Part shown: positions 6,557-16,282 of the stretch, in pieces | Layout: every line of letters begins with the position of its first letter | Position numbering within the stretch: position 1 is the first letter of the stretch | Source of the DNA: CAZJNX01 sp964547415 | GTDB taxonomy: Bacteria; Pseudomonadota; Alphaproteobacteria; Rhizobiales; Amorphaceae | Length of the DNA: 24,356 nucleotides | Reading direction: 5' to 3' | Assembly: GCA_964547415.1 (NCBI GenBank) | Contig: CAZJNX010000053.1 | Coordinates: 1 to 24,356 of the forward strand | The notes under the pieces: generated by a model | Told to the model about the DNA's origin: nothing | Database searches by the model: none | The model's input: the letters and a program-made list of their open reading frames with translations, nothing else | Program-made: the position numbers and the translations under genes

Positions 6557-7591
6557 ATGTCGTTGCCTCCCGAGACGGCGGCCCCCCTCGCGGCGGGGCC
6601 CGTCGCCTTCCACAACCGCGTCTTTCTCGCGCCCATGTCGGGGGTGTCGGACCTGCCGTTCCGGCGCCTTGCGGCCCGCTTCGGGGCGGGCCTCGTGGTG
6701 TCGGAGATGGTGGCGAGCGACCGCCTGGTGGCCGGCGAGGAGGAAGCGCGTCTCAAGATGGAAGGAGAGGGGATCTTCCCCCGCGCCGTCCAGCTCGCCG
6801 GCTGCCGGGAGGGGGACCTCGCCGAGGGCGCGCGCATCGCGGAAGCGGCGGGGGCGGACATCGTCGACATCAACATGGGGTGCCCGGCCAAGCGCGTGGT
6901 CGGCGGCTACGCGGGCTCGGCCCTCATGCGCGACCTCGACCATGCGACGGCGCTGATCCGGGCGGTCGTCTCGGCGGTGAGGGTGCCGGTCACCCTCAAG
7001 ATGCGCCTCGGCTGGGACGAGGGCTCGATCAACGCGCCCGAGCTCGCCCGGCGGGCGGAGGCGGAGGGCGTCGTCCTCCTCACCGTCCACGGCCGCACCC
7101 GCGCCCAGTTCTACAAGGGGCGGGCGGACTGGGGCCGGATCGCGCCGGTGAAGGCGGCGGTGAGCGTGCCCGTGATCGCCAACGGGGACTGCGCGGGCGC
7201 GGCGGACGCGCGGGCCATGCTCGCCCGCTCGGGCGCCGACGGGGTCATGGTGGGTCGCGCCACCCTCGGCGCGCCGTGGCTTGCCGGCGAGATCGCCGCC
7301 GACCTCGACGGCCGGCCCGCGCCCGCCGTGCCGGCGACGCCCGCCGCCCTCGGCGCGCTCGTGCAGGAGCATCTCGCCGCGATGCTCTCCCACTACGGGA
7401 CGGGGCCGGGCGTGCGGATCGCCCGCAAGCACCTTTCCGCCTACCTCGACCGCGTCCCGGCGGACAGGGCCTCGCGGGAGGCGATCCTCACCACCGACGA
7501 CCCGAAGGTGGTGGAGCGGCGCCTTGCCGACCTCTTCCACCGCCTCCCGGGCAGCCCCGCCCGGCCCGCCGCACAAGCAGCCGCCGCATGA
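6557..7591 (+). CDS. dusB: tRNA-dihydrouridine synthase B (NifR3 family)
   Basis: This 344-residue FMN-dependent enzyme reduces specific uridines in the tRNA D-loop to dihydrouridine. The TIM-barrel signatures are FLAPMSGVSDLPFRRL near residue 23, DINMGCPAKRVVGGYAGSAL with the catalytic cysteine at C109, TLKMRLGWD, TVHGRTRAQFYKG, IANGD and VMVGRATLGAPW. The length and all active-site motifs are intact. It is the first gene of a dusB-ntrB-ntrC unit, the classical nifR3-ntrBC arrangement of alphaproteobacteria, with ntrB starting 10 nt after its stop. The C-terminal tail is alanine- and proline-rich and probably disordered. Confidence 0.96.
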   Translation: MSLPPETAAPLAAGPVAFHNRVFLAPMSGVSDLPFRRLAARFGAGLVVSEMVASDRLVAGEEEARLKMEGEGIFPRAVQLAGCREGDLAEGARIAEAAGADIVDINMGCPAKRVVGGYAGSALMRDLDHATALIRAVVSAVRVPVTLKMRLGWDEGSINAPELARRAEAEGVVLLTVHGRTRAQFYKGRADWGRIAPVKAAVSVPVIANGDCAGAADARAMLARSGADGVMVGRATLGAPWLAGEIAADLDGRPAPAVPATPAALGALVQEHLAAMLSHYGTGPGVRIARKHLSAYLDRVPADRASREAILTTDDPKVVERRLADLFHRLPGSPARPAAQAAAA

Positions 7592-7601
7592 CGGACCATC
7601 C

Positions 7602-8698
7602 ATGAGCGCCATCGAGACCGCCTCCGACACCACCCTCCTCAACGCGCTGCCCCACCCGATCCTGATGGTGGACGGGACCAACACCATCAAGGCCGCCAAC
7701 GACGCGGCGGAGGCCTTCTTCGGGGCGAGCCTGCCCTTCCTGCGCCGGCGGCCCATCGACCGGCTGCTGCCGTTCGGCAGCCCCCTTCTGGCACTTCTCG
7801 TGCAGGTGCGCGAGCGCGGGGCGCCGATCGCCGAATACCGGATCGACCTGTCCTCCCCGCGCCTCGGACCGGACCGGGTGGTCGACATCTACGCCGCGCC
7901 GGTGCCCGAGAACGCCGATGACGTGGTGGTGATGCTGCAGCCGAGGACGATGGCCGAGAAGATGGACCGCCAGCTCACCTCGCGGGGAGCGGCGCGGTCC
8001 GTGACGGGCCTCGCCGCCCTCCTCGCCCACGAGATCAAGAACCCGCTCGCCGGCATCCGCGGCGCGGCCCAGCTGCTCGAGCCCGGCCTCGGCGAGGACG
8101 ACCGGAGCCTCGCCCGCCTCATCACGTCCGAGGCGGACCGGATCGTGAAGCTCGTCGACCGGATGGAGGTGTTCGGCGACCAGCGGCCCGTGGAGCGCCA
8201 GCCGGTCAACATCCACTCCGTCCTCGACCACGTGAAGCGCCTCGCCCAGTCGAGCTTCGCCCGCTCCCTCGCGATCGAGGAGCACTACGACCCCTCGCTG
8301 CCGCCCGTCCACGGCAACCGCGACCAGCTCGTCCAGGTGTTCCTCAACCTCGTGAAGAACGCCGCCGACGCGCTCGACGACAGGGCGGACGGGACGATCC
8401 GGCTCACCAGCGCCTTCCGGCCGGGGATGCGGGTCTCCGCGCCCGGCTCGTCCACCAAGGTCTCCTTGCCGCTCGAGTTCTGCGTGAAGGACAACGGCCA
8501 AGGGGTGCCGGACGACCTGCGCCCGTACCTGTTCGAGCCGTTCGTGACCACCAAGACCAACGGGGTGGGTCTCGGCCTCGCCCTCGTCGCCAAGATCATC
8601 GGCGACCACGGCGGCGTCATCGAGTGCGACTCGGGGCGGTCCGGCACCACCTTCCGGATCCTGCTGCCGGCCTACGACGAACACATGGAGGGAACGTC

Positions 8699-8702
<4 letters not shown>
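7602..8702 (+). CDS. ntrB: Nitrogen regulation sensor histidine kinase NtrB
   Basis: This 366-residue soluble histidine kinase/phosphatase senses nitrogen status through PII protein and controls NtrC. An N-terminal PAS domain (about 10-115, with LPHPILMVDGTNTIKAAND) is followed by a HisKA domain whose phospho-accepting histidine is H143 in LAHEIKNPLAGIRGAAQLLE. The HATPase_c domain includes the N-box (VFLNLVKNAADAL), G1 (VKDNGQGVP), the F-box (LFEPFVTTKTNGVGLGLAL) and G2. There is no membrane segment, as expected for NtrB. Start ATG 7602 is the first in-frame Met after the dusB stop. The stop overlaps the ntrC TTG start by 4 nt, implying coupled translation. Confidence 0.95.
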
Positions 8703-10150
<1,448 letters not shown>

Positions 10151-10179
10151 CGGCTCCACCCCGGCGGCGTGCCGCGCGG

Positions 10180-10441
10180 GCAGGGCGTGGGATCGAGGGC
10201 ATCGACGACGCGGACGCAGGGGATCCCGGCCTTGTCGTCGAGACGCTTCACCGCCTCCGGCGAGGCGGCCTCGAACGGGCCCATGCTCCGCCCGCCGGCC
10301 GGGGCGAAGGTGCAGCGGCTGCAGCCGATGGAGACGCCGTTCGCCGCCATCTCGTCCGCGCTGGCGATCGCTGCCTTCCGGGCGGCAAGGTCCACCGTCC
10401 ACGATGCCGCGGAGCGCGCGCTCGACCATGGGGCCCGTCAT
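10180..10441 (-). pseudogene. Frameshifted DUF4242-like small protein remnant
   Basis: Two minus-strand frames join into one DUF4242-like (small ferredoxin-fold, nickel-binding family) sequence. The first frame starts at ATG 10441 (MTGPMVERALRGIVD, alternative ATG 10429). The second continues with DLAARKAAIASADEM, then GVSIGCSRCTFAPAGGR, FEAASPEAVKRL and AGIPCVRVVDALDPTP. The frames switch at a 7-nt tandem near-repeat at 10390-10403 (GTCCACC then GTCCACG on the plus strand). Removing one unit restores a continuous reading frame. The second frame lacks a stop where the family normally ends and runs on antisense to ntrC. The family assignment is from the pattern of spaced residues only and is tentative. 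Confidence 0.42.
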
Positions 10442-10653
10442 CGGTCCTCTCTCCTACGGGGTCACCCGCGCCTGGCCGTCCGTCCGTCCGCCCGACGTCC
10501 GGCGGGAGAAGGCCGTCACCGCTGGGTCGGTCATGCAATCACAGCCTGCGTCGGCGTCGGCGTCACGGGCCGTGGCGGCGGGGATTGACCATCCCCCGTC
10601 CGGCAGCGACACCTCGGGCGTTCCCGTGATCGTCCGTTCGCCCGGAGCCGCCG
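10442..10653. other. Intergenic region upstream of the DUF4440-like gene
   Basis: No gene is supported here. The region contains short simple repeats (three CCGT units near 10480 and tandem GTCGGC units near 10550). It also has a TTGACC near 10585 that could be a -35 element, without a convincing -10 box downstream. A plausible ribosome-binding site (CGGAG) precedes the ATG at 10654. Confidence 0.4.
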
Positions 10654-11175
10654 ATGATCCGACCCGCCGCCCTCGTCCTCGCCGCCTCGCTGCTCGCCGC
10701 GCCGCCCGCCGCCGCCGGGCAGGGGCGCGCCGCCGACGCGGCCGCCATCCGCGCCCTCGTCGTCGACCAGCTCACCCGCGCCTGGGCCGAGAAGGACGCG
10801 GACCTGTGGGCGGCCGCCTACACGCCGGACTCCACCTTCGTGAACGTCTTCGGCGCCTTCCTGCCCGACCGCGAGGCGAACCGCCGCCGGCACGCGGACC
10901 TCTTCCAAGGCGTCTTCGCCGGCTCCGCCATCGAGCAGTCCCTCGCGAACCTCGCCTTCCCCGCGGACGACGTGGCGATCGCGGACGTCGCCCTCACCCT
11001 CACGGGCTATCGCCGCCTGCCGCCCTGGCTCGCCACCGCCATCGGCGCCGCACAGGGCGAGCGCCCGCCGCTGAACACCCGCTTCCGCCACGTTCTCGCT
11101 CGCCAGGCGGACGGCGCCTGGCGGATCGTCGCCACCCAGAACACCGCCGTCGTCGCGAACATGCCCGCCCGCTGA
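10654..11175 (+). CDS. Secreted SgcJ/EcaC-type DUF4440 (SnoaL-like) protein
   Basis: This 173-residue protein starts with a Sec signal peptide (residues 1-22, cleavage around AAAG-Q). One NTF2-like cone domain follows, typical of the SgcJ/EcaC or DUF4440 families. Supporting stretches are IRALVVDQLTRAWAEKDADLWAA (first helix), YTPDSTFVNVFG (first strand pair), VALTLTGY, NTRFRHVLARQADGAWRIVATQNT and the closing strand. These domains bind small ligands or act as non-metal isomerases or hydrolases, but no catalytic assignment is possible here. The signal peptide places it in the periplasm. It stands alone between ntrC and cysS with about 227 nt to the next gene. The DUF4440-type fold is fairly sure; the function is unknown. 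Confidence 0.85.
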   Translation: MIRPAALVLAASLLAAPPAAAGQGRAADAAAIRALVVDQLTRAWAEKDADLWAAAYTPDSTFVNVFGAFLPDREANRRRHADLFQGVFAGSAIEQSLANLAFPADDVAIADVALTLTGYRRLPPWLATAIGAAQGERPPLNTRFRHVLARQADGAWRIVATQNTAVVANMPAR

Positions 11176-11254
11176 TGACGGCCGGTCGACGACGGGGGAC
11201 GACGAGGCGACGACGGGGCTTGACGGCCAGCCGCGCCTCGTCCATTCGGGTTCC

Positions 11255-11302
11255 ATGACGATGGCGACCCAGATCATCATTTCGGGGATCATTTGCCGCT
11301 AG
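11255..11302 (+). other. Short isoleucine-rich ORF upstream of cysS, possible leader peptide
   Basis: A 15-codon frame reads MTMATQIIISGIICR and stops about 100 nt before cysS. Five of its codons are Ile and one is Cys, placed next to last. The segment is clearly richer in A/T than its surroundings and contains the near direct repeat GATCATCATTT / GATCATTT. It could be a leader peptide for attenuation of the cysS-cimA operon, whose last gene makes an isoleucine precursor, or it could simply be promoter DNA. No clear ribosome-binding site precedes it, so this is speculative. Confidence 0.2.
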
Positions 11303-11402
11303 CGAAACCGCTGGCCGCCGCCGTTCGTGTCCGCTCCCTCCAAGACGAACCCGACCCGGCCGGCGGCCCGCCCGGCCGCGCACCCGTTCGGAGAGGACCG
11401 CG

Positions 11403-12813
11403 ATGGCGGACGCCAACAGCACCGCGACAGACGACGGCGACAGGGGCCTCGTCCTGCATGACACGCTGACCCGCGAGAAGGTCCCGTTCCGGCCCATCGA
11501 CCCGAAGAACGTGCGGATGTACGTCTGCGGGCCGACGGTCTACGACGACGCCCACATCGGCAACGCGCGGCCCGTCATCGTCTTCGACGTCCTCTTCCGT
11601 CTCCTGCGCCACCTCTACGGGGCGGACCGCGTCACCTACGTGCGCAACGTCACCGACGTCGACGACAAGATCAACGCCCGCGCCGCCGAGCGCGGCATCA
11701 CCATCCGCGACCTCACCGAGACGACGCTTTCCCGCTTCCACGAGGACGTGGCGGCGCTGGGCTGCCTGCCGCCGACGGTGGAGCCGCGGGCGACGGAGCA
11801 CGTCGCCGAGATGAAGGCGATGATCGAGACGCTCGTCGCCTCGGGCCACGCCTACGTCGCGGAGGGCCATGTCCTGTTCGACGTTTCGAAGGACGACGCC
11901 TACGGCCGTCTCGCCCGCCGCTCCCTCGACGAGATGCGCGCGGGCGCCCGCGTGGAGGTGGCGCCCTACAAGCGCGCGCCCCTCGACTTCGTCCTGTGGA
12001 AGCCGTCGGCCGCGGGGGAGCCGGGCTGGCCGAGCCCGTGCGGGATCGCCGGCGAGGGCCGGCCGGGCTGGCACATCGAGTGCTCGGCCATGTCCGCCCG
12101 CTACCTCGGCGAGNNNNNNNNNNTTCGACATCCAGGGCGGCGGCATCGACCTCGTCTTCCCCCACCACGAGAACGAGAGCGCCCAGTCGCGCTGCGCCTT
12201 CCACCGGGAGCGGATTGCGAACGTGTGGATGCACAACGGCTTCCTGCAGGTCGAAGGGCGCAAGATGGCGAAGTCGGAGGGCAACTTCGTCACCATCCGC
12301 GAGCTTCTGGCGGACTGGCCGGGCGACGTCCTGCGCCTCAACATGCTGAAGACCCACTATCGCCAGCCCATCGACTGGACGGTGAAGGGCCTCGAGGAGA
12401 GCGCGCGCAACCTCGAGGACTGGGCGGGGGCGGGCGCCCCGCCGCCGGCCGGCGCGGTGGGGACGGTGCTGCCCGCCCTCCTCGACGACCTCAACACGCC
12501 CGCCGCCATCGCAGCGCTCCACCGCCTCGCCGCAGAGGGGGCGGCGGGCGAGGTGTCCGCCTCCCTCGCCCTCCTCGGGGTCGATCTCGCCCGGCTCGGG
12601 GCGGCGCGGGCCGCGCGGGAGGCGGCCGCGCTCGAGGCGGTGGACGTGGACGTCGGCGCCCTCGTCGCCGCGCGCCTCGAGGCCCGCCGCCGCCGCGACT
12701 TCGCCGAGGCGGACCGGATCCGCGACGACCTCGCCGCCCGCGGGATCCGCCTCAAGGACGGCAAGGACCCCGAGACGGGCGAGCCCGTCACCACCTGGGA
12801 GGTCGCCCCGTGA
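11403..12813 (+). CDS. cysS: Cysteinyl-tRNA synthetase (contains assembly gap)
   Basis: This class I synthetase charges tRNA-Cys. Visible motifs are the zinc/cysteine-binding MYVCGPTVYDDAHIGNARP (C42, HIGN 51-54), HIECSAMSARYLGE, FDIQGGGIDLVFPHHENE with further zinc ligands, the KMSKS variant GRKMAKSEGNF and a C-terminal DALR-type helical domain. Ten Ns at 12114-12123 break the frame: codon 237 (GAG) is intact before them, and TTC after them is in another frame. The family sequence is YLGE-T-FDI, so the true gap is probably a single Thr codon (3 nt), giving a protein of about 467 residues. The frameshift is therefore an assembly artefact. It is the first gene of a four-gene operon, and its stop overlaps the next start by 4 nt. 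Confidence 0.95.
12114..12123. other. Assembly gap (10 Ns) inside cysS
   Basis: Ten undetermined bases join two parts of cysS that are in different frames. Conservation of the flanking motif suggests that only 3 bases are missing in reality, so 10 is a placeholder length. Confidence 0.97.
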
Positions 12814-13310
12814 CCGTCACCCTCCGCCCCATGAAGCCGGACGACGGGCCCGCCCTCGTCGAGATCTTCCGCGCATCGGTGGAGGAGATCGGCGCGGAGG
12901 ACCACGACGCGGCGCAGGTGGAGGCCTGGGCCTCGGCCGCCGACGACCCGGAGGCCTTCGCCGCGCGCCTGTCGTCCATGCTCACCCTCCTCGCCTTCCT
13001 CGACGGGGAAATGGCGGGCTTCGCCTCGCTGAAGGGCAGCGACGTCCTCGAGATGCTCTACGTCCACCCGGTCTTCGCGGAGCGGGGCGTCGCCACCGCC
13101 CTCGTCGACGCCCTCGAAAGGCTCGCGGCAGCCAGAGGCGCGAAAAGGATGACCGTGGAGGCGAGCGACACCGCGCTCCCCGCCTTCCAGTCCTGGGGCT
13201 ACCGGGCGGAGCGGCGCAACACCGTCATGCGGGCCGGCGTCTTCATCGCCAACACCACGATGACGAAGGACCTCCCCCCGCCCGCGGGCGCGAGCGAGGA
13301 AAGGCACTGA
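12810..13310 (+). CDS. GNAT-family N-acetyltransferase
   Basis: This 166-residue protein is a predicted acetyl-CoA-dependent N-acetyltransferase with unknown acceptor. The acetyl-CoA-binding motif A region is LEMLYVHPVFAERGVATALVDALE (about residues 83-106), with the pyrophosphate loop ERGVAT. It is followed by the typical AARGAKRMTVEASDTALPAFQSWGYR ending of the GNAT fold. Start GTG 12810 overlaps the cysS stop (GTGA) with GGAGG 7 nt upstream, so translation is probably coupled. A tail of about 15 residues after the fold is proline- and charge-rich. Its place between cysS and the GFA gene gives no direct clue to a substrate. Confidence 0.88.
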   Translation: MTVTLRPMKPDDGPALVEIFRASVEEIGAEDHDAAQVEAWASAADDPEAFAARLSSMLTLLAFLDGEMAGFASLKGSDVLEMLYVHPVFAERGVATALVDALERLAAARGAKRMTVEASDTALPAFQSWGYRAERRNTVMRAGVFIANTTMTKDLPPPAGASEERH

Positions 13311-13312
13311 CG

Positions 13313-13843
13313 ATGGCGCGCGTCGAGGAACCCGTCGTCCACGCCGGCGGCTGCCAGTGCGGCGCCGTGCGCTTTGCCGTGCGCGGCGAGCCGGAGCCGG
13401 CCACCGTGTGCCACTGCCGCATGTGCCAGAAGGCGTTCGGCGGCCCGTTCGCCGTCCTCGCCACCGTGCGCCTCGCAGACCTCGCCTGGACGCGGGGGGC
13501 GCCCGCCTTCTTCCCGTCCTCCGACGTGGTGGAGCGGGGCTTCTGCCCGAACTGCGGCACACCGCTCACCTTCGGCTACCGGGGGGAGGACACGATCGGC
13601 CTTGCACTCGGCGCCTTCGACCGGCCGGCCGCCGTCCCCCTGTCCGCCCAGCTGTGGACGTCGGCCCGCGTTCCGGCGGCGGCCACGCTCCACGCCCTTC
13701 CCGCCCACGCGGAGGACCTGCCGGGCTACGAGGAGACGGTGAAGGCCGTCGCCGCCTCCAACCACCAGCATCCCGACCACGACACGGCGGACTGGACCCC
13801 GCGCCGGGGCCGCCGCGCGTGCGCCGACGGAGACGCCCGATGA
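13313..13843 (+). CDS. GFA-family zinc protein (glutathione-dependent formaldehyde-activating type)
   Basis: This 176-residue protein carries the cysteine arrangement of the GFA/CENP-V fold. CQCG (C14, C16), CHCRMC (C33, C35, C38) and FCPNCGTPL (C78, C81) would bind two zinc ions. Family members act on or bind glutathione adducts, but most are uncharacterised, and formaldehyde activation should not be assumed. The C-terminal 30 residues are His/Arg-rich and outside the fold. It starts 2 nt after the GNAT stop, and its own stop overlaps the next gene by 4 nt (ATGA). It is thus embedded in the cysS-cimA operon. Confidence 0.9.
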   Translation: MARVEEPVVHAGGCQCGAVRFAVRGEPEPATVCHCRMCQKAFGGPFAVLATVRLADLAWTRGAPAFFPSSDVVERGFCPNCGTPLTFGYRGEDTIGLALGAFDRPAAVPLSAQLWTSARVPAAATLHALPAHAEDLPGYEETVKAVAASNHQHPDHDTADWTPRRGRRACADGDAR

Positions 13844-15462
13844 CCGAGCGCATCACCCTTTACGACACCACCCTGCGCGACGGCGCCCAGACCACCGGCG
13901 TCGACTTCTCGCTGGAGGAGAAGATCTCGGTGATCGCGCTCCTCGAGCGCCTCGGCGTCGACTGGATCGAGGGCGGCTATCCCGGCGCGAACCCCGTCGA
14001 CACCGCGCTCTTCGACGAGCCCCGCACGAGCCGGGCCCGGATGGCCGCCTTCGGCATGACCAAGCGGGCGGGCCGCTCGGCCGCCAACGACCCGGGTCTC
14101 GCCGCCCTCCTGCAGGCCAAGTCGGACGCGGTCACCTTCGTCGCCAAGAGCTGGGACTACCACGTGCGCCTCGCCCTCGGCATCTCGCTCCAGGAGAACC
14201 TCGACCAGATCCGCGAGAGCGTGGCGGCGACCGTCGCCGCGGGCAAGGAGGCGATGCTCGACTGCGAGCACTTCTTCGACGGCTACCGCGCAGACCCCGC
14301 CTACGCCCTCGCCTGCGCCGAGGCCGCCCTCGGGGCGGGCGCGCGCTGGATCGTCCTGTGCGACACCAACGGCGGCACCATGCCCGAGAAGGTGGAGGAG
14401 GTGGTGGCCCGCGTCGCCGAGACGGTGCCGGGAGACAAGCTCGGCATCCACGCCCACGACGACACGGGCCAGGCCGTCGCCAACTCCCTCGCCGCCGTCC
14501 GCGCGGGCGCGCGGCAGGTGCAGGGCACCCTCAACGGCCTCGGGGAGCGGTGCGGCAACGCCAACCTCGTGACGCTGATCGCCACCCTCGCCCTCAAGGA
14601 GCCCTATCGCTCGCGCTTTTCCACCGGCATCGACGCGGACCGCCTCGTCGACCTCACGGCGATCTCCCGCGCCTTCGACGAGCTCCTCAACCGCGCCCCC
14701 GACCCCCAGGCGCCCTACGTCGGCGCGGCCGCCTTCGCCACCAAGGCGGGCATCCACGCCTCGGCGATCCTGAAGGCGCCGGAGACCTACGAGCACGTGC
14801 CGCCCGAGGCGGTGGGCAACGCCCGCCGCGTCCTCGTGTCCGACCAGGCGGGCAAGTCCAACCTCCTGTCCGAGCTCGCCCGCTTTTCCATCCACCCGGA
14901 CAAGGACGACCCGGCCCTCGACCGCCTGCTCGCCGAGGTGAAGGCGCGCGAGGCGGAGGGCTACGCCTACGAGGCGGCGACCGCCTCCTTCGAGCTCCTC
15001 GCCCGCCGCACCCTCGGCACAGTGCCGGACTACTTCTCGATGAAGAGCTTCCGCGTGATGGTGGAGCGGCGGCGCAACGCGCTCGGCCGCCTCGTCACGG
15101 TGTCCGAGGCCGTGGTCAAGATCGAGGTGGGCGGGGAGGAGCTCATGTCGGTCGCCGAGGGCAACGGCCCGGTGAACGCGCTGGACCTCGCGCTGCGCAA
15201 GGACCTCGGCCCCTACCAGGCGGCGATCGAGGACCTTGAGCTCGTCGACTACAAGGTGCGGATCCTGAACTCGGGCACCTCCGCCACCACCCGCGTCCTG
15301 ATCGAGAGCACGGACGCGAGCGGGGCGCGGTGGACGACGGTCGGGGTGTCGCCCAACATCGTCGACGCCTCCTTCCACGCCCTCGTCGATTCCATCACCT
15401 ACCGCCTCGTCAAGGCGGGGGTGGCGCCGCTCCCCGCGCGCCCCGCCCTCGCCGCCGAGTAG
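13840..15462 (+). CDS. cimA: Citramalate synthase-type DRE-TIM metallolyase
   Basis: This 540-residue enzyme is related to isopropylmalate and citramalate synthases and is predicted to condense pyruvate with acetyl-CoA to (R)-citramalate for threonine-independent isoleucine synthesis. The N-terminal TIM barrel begins LYDTTLRDGAQTTGVDFSLE, holding the metal and catalytic R/D residues. It has the metal-binding HAHDDTGQAVANS and the conserved GTLNGLGERCGNANL, followed by a LeuA-type communication region (YVGAAAFATKAGIHASAI). The C-terminal LeuA allosteric domain (about 420-530, YKVRILNSGT) suggests feedback control. The length and motifs fit the long CimA family (TIGR00977-type) better than LeuA. 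ATG 13840 overlaps the GFA stop by 4 nt. Substrate choice is inferred from the family. Confidence 0.88.
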   Translation: MTERITLYDTTLRDGAQTTGVDFSLEEKISVIALLERLGVDWIEGGYPGANPVDTALFDEPRTSRARMAAFGMTKRAGRSAANDPGLAALLQAKSDAVTFVAKSWDYHVRLALGISLQENLDQIRESVAATVAAGKEAMLDCEHFFDGYRADPAYALACAEAALGAGARWIVLCDTNGGTMPEKVEEVVARVAETVPGDKLGIHAHDDTGQAVANSLAAVRAGARQVQGTLNGLGERCGNANLVTLIATLALKEPYRSRFSTGIDADRLVDLTAISRAFDELLNRAPDPQAPYVGAAAFATKAGIHASAILKAPETYEHVPPEAVGNARRVLVSDQAGKSNLLSELARFSIHPDKDDPALDRLLAEVKAREAEGYAYEAATASFELLARRTLGTVPDYFSMKSFRVMVERRRNALGRLVTVSEAVVKIEVGGEELMSVAEGNGPVNALDLALRKDLGPYQAAIEDLELVDYKVRILNSGTSATTRVLIESTDASGARWTTVGVSPNIVDASFHALVDSITYRLVKAGVAPLPARPALAAE

Positions 15463-15466
15463 CGGG

Positions 15467-16072
15467 CTACATGCGCGAGACGGCCGCCGCCTCCGCCGAG
15501 GGGGCGCCGTCGGGCACGGCCGCGCAAGCCTCGCGCAGCTTCGGGACGATCTCGTGGGGGCCGTCGGCCACCAGGTAGTCGAGGTCGAGGCCCGGGCGAA
15601 TGAACGCGAGCTCCTTCATGTGGTCGAAAAGGGTCATCAAGGGGCGCCAGAAGCCGGCGACGTCCGCCAGCAGGATGGGCTTGGCGTGCTGGCCGAGCTG
15701 GGCCCAGGTCATCATCTCCACGACCTCCTCGAGGGTGCCGATGCCGCCCGGCAGGGCCACGAACGCGTCCGACCGCTCGTACATCTGCCGCTTCCGCTCG
15801 TGCATGTCCTCGGTCACGACGAGCTCGGTGACGGTGGTGAGCATCTTCTCCCGCTCGTGCAGGAAGCGCGGGATGACGCCGGTAACGCGCCCGCCCGCCG
15901 CCAGCGTCGCCTTCGCGATCCGGCCCATCAGCCCGATCGACCCGCCGCCGTAGACGAGCGTCACGCCGGCCTCCGCCAGGTCGCGGCCGAGGGCTTCGGC
16001 CGCCGCCGCGAAGGTCGGGTCCTTCCCCTCGCCGGAGCCGCAGTAGACGCAAACGCTCGTGAGCCTCGACAT
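15467..16072 (-). CDS. LOG-family protein (cytokinin riboside 5'-monophosphate phosphoribohydrolase type)
   Basis: This 201-residue Rossmann-fold nucleotidase has the LOG motifs: VCVYCGSGEG at the N-terminus, VYGGGSIGLMG (40-50), the arginine-containing MHERKRQMYERSDAF (90-104) and PGGIGTLEE (108-116), which together bind and cleave nucleoside 5'-monophosphates. Members release the free base from N6-modified or ordinary AMP. Bacterial members are often annotated as TIGR00730 Rossmann-fold proteins. Start ATG 16072. It converges on cimA with only 4 nt between the stops and is divergent from the LysM gene. Cytokinin production in vivo cannot be concluded. Confidence 0.93.
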   Translation of the reverse strand: MSRLTSVCVYCGSGEGKDPTFAAAAEALGRDLAEAGVTLVYGGGSIGLMGRIAKATLAAGGRVTGVIPRFLHEREKMLTTVTELVVTEDMHERKRQMYERSDAFVALPGGIGTLEEVVEMMTWAQLGQHAKPILLADVAGFWRPLMTLFDHMKELAFIRPGLDLDYLVADGPHEIVPKLREACAAVPDGAPSAEAAAVSRM

Positions 16073-16167
16073 GCCTTCCCTCGTCCCTCTCGCCGGCCGG
16101 CCACCGGCAGCTGCCGGATCATTACACGCCCGCGGCGGGAAAGGTCACCGCCGGTGCACAAAAGTTA

Positions 16168-16196
16168 TTGCCCGGCTTGCCTTTCCGTCGGATATC
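16168..16196 (+). promoter_or_regulatory. Candidate promoter for the LysM-protein gene
   Basis: TTGCCC at 16168-16173 and GATATC at 16191-16196 are exactly 17 nt apart. They lie about 85 nt before the LysM gene in the relatively AT-rich divergent region. The match to a sigma-70-type promoter is reasonable but unproven. Confidence 0.35.
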
Positions 16197-16282
16197 AGCA
16201 GCGATGTCCGTATGCCGCCGTCGCGACTCGCGGCATGATGGCGGCGACGGCACGCACGCATCCGGACGGGACCTGAAGGGTG

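Noticed and set aside
10470..10560. Short tandem CCGT and GTCGGC repeats as a repeat array
   Set aside because: Only three or fewer units each; normal simple-sequence noise in very GC-rich DNA.
12124..12813. A second, separate gene after the N-run
   Set aside because: It is the direct continuation of cysS (FDIQGGGIDLVFPHHENE), displaced only by the placeholder gap length.
15459..15470. Short palindrome GTAGCGGGCTAC between the convergent cimA and LOG stops as a terminator
   Set aside because: Only a 5-bp stem with a 2-nt loop and no T-run; too small to support.
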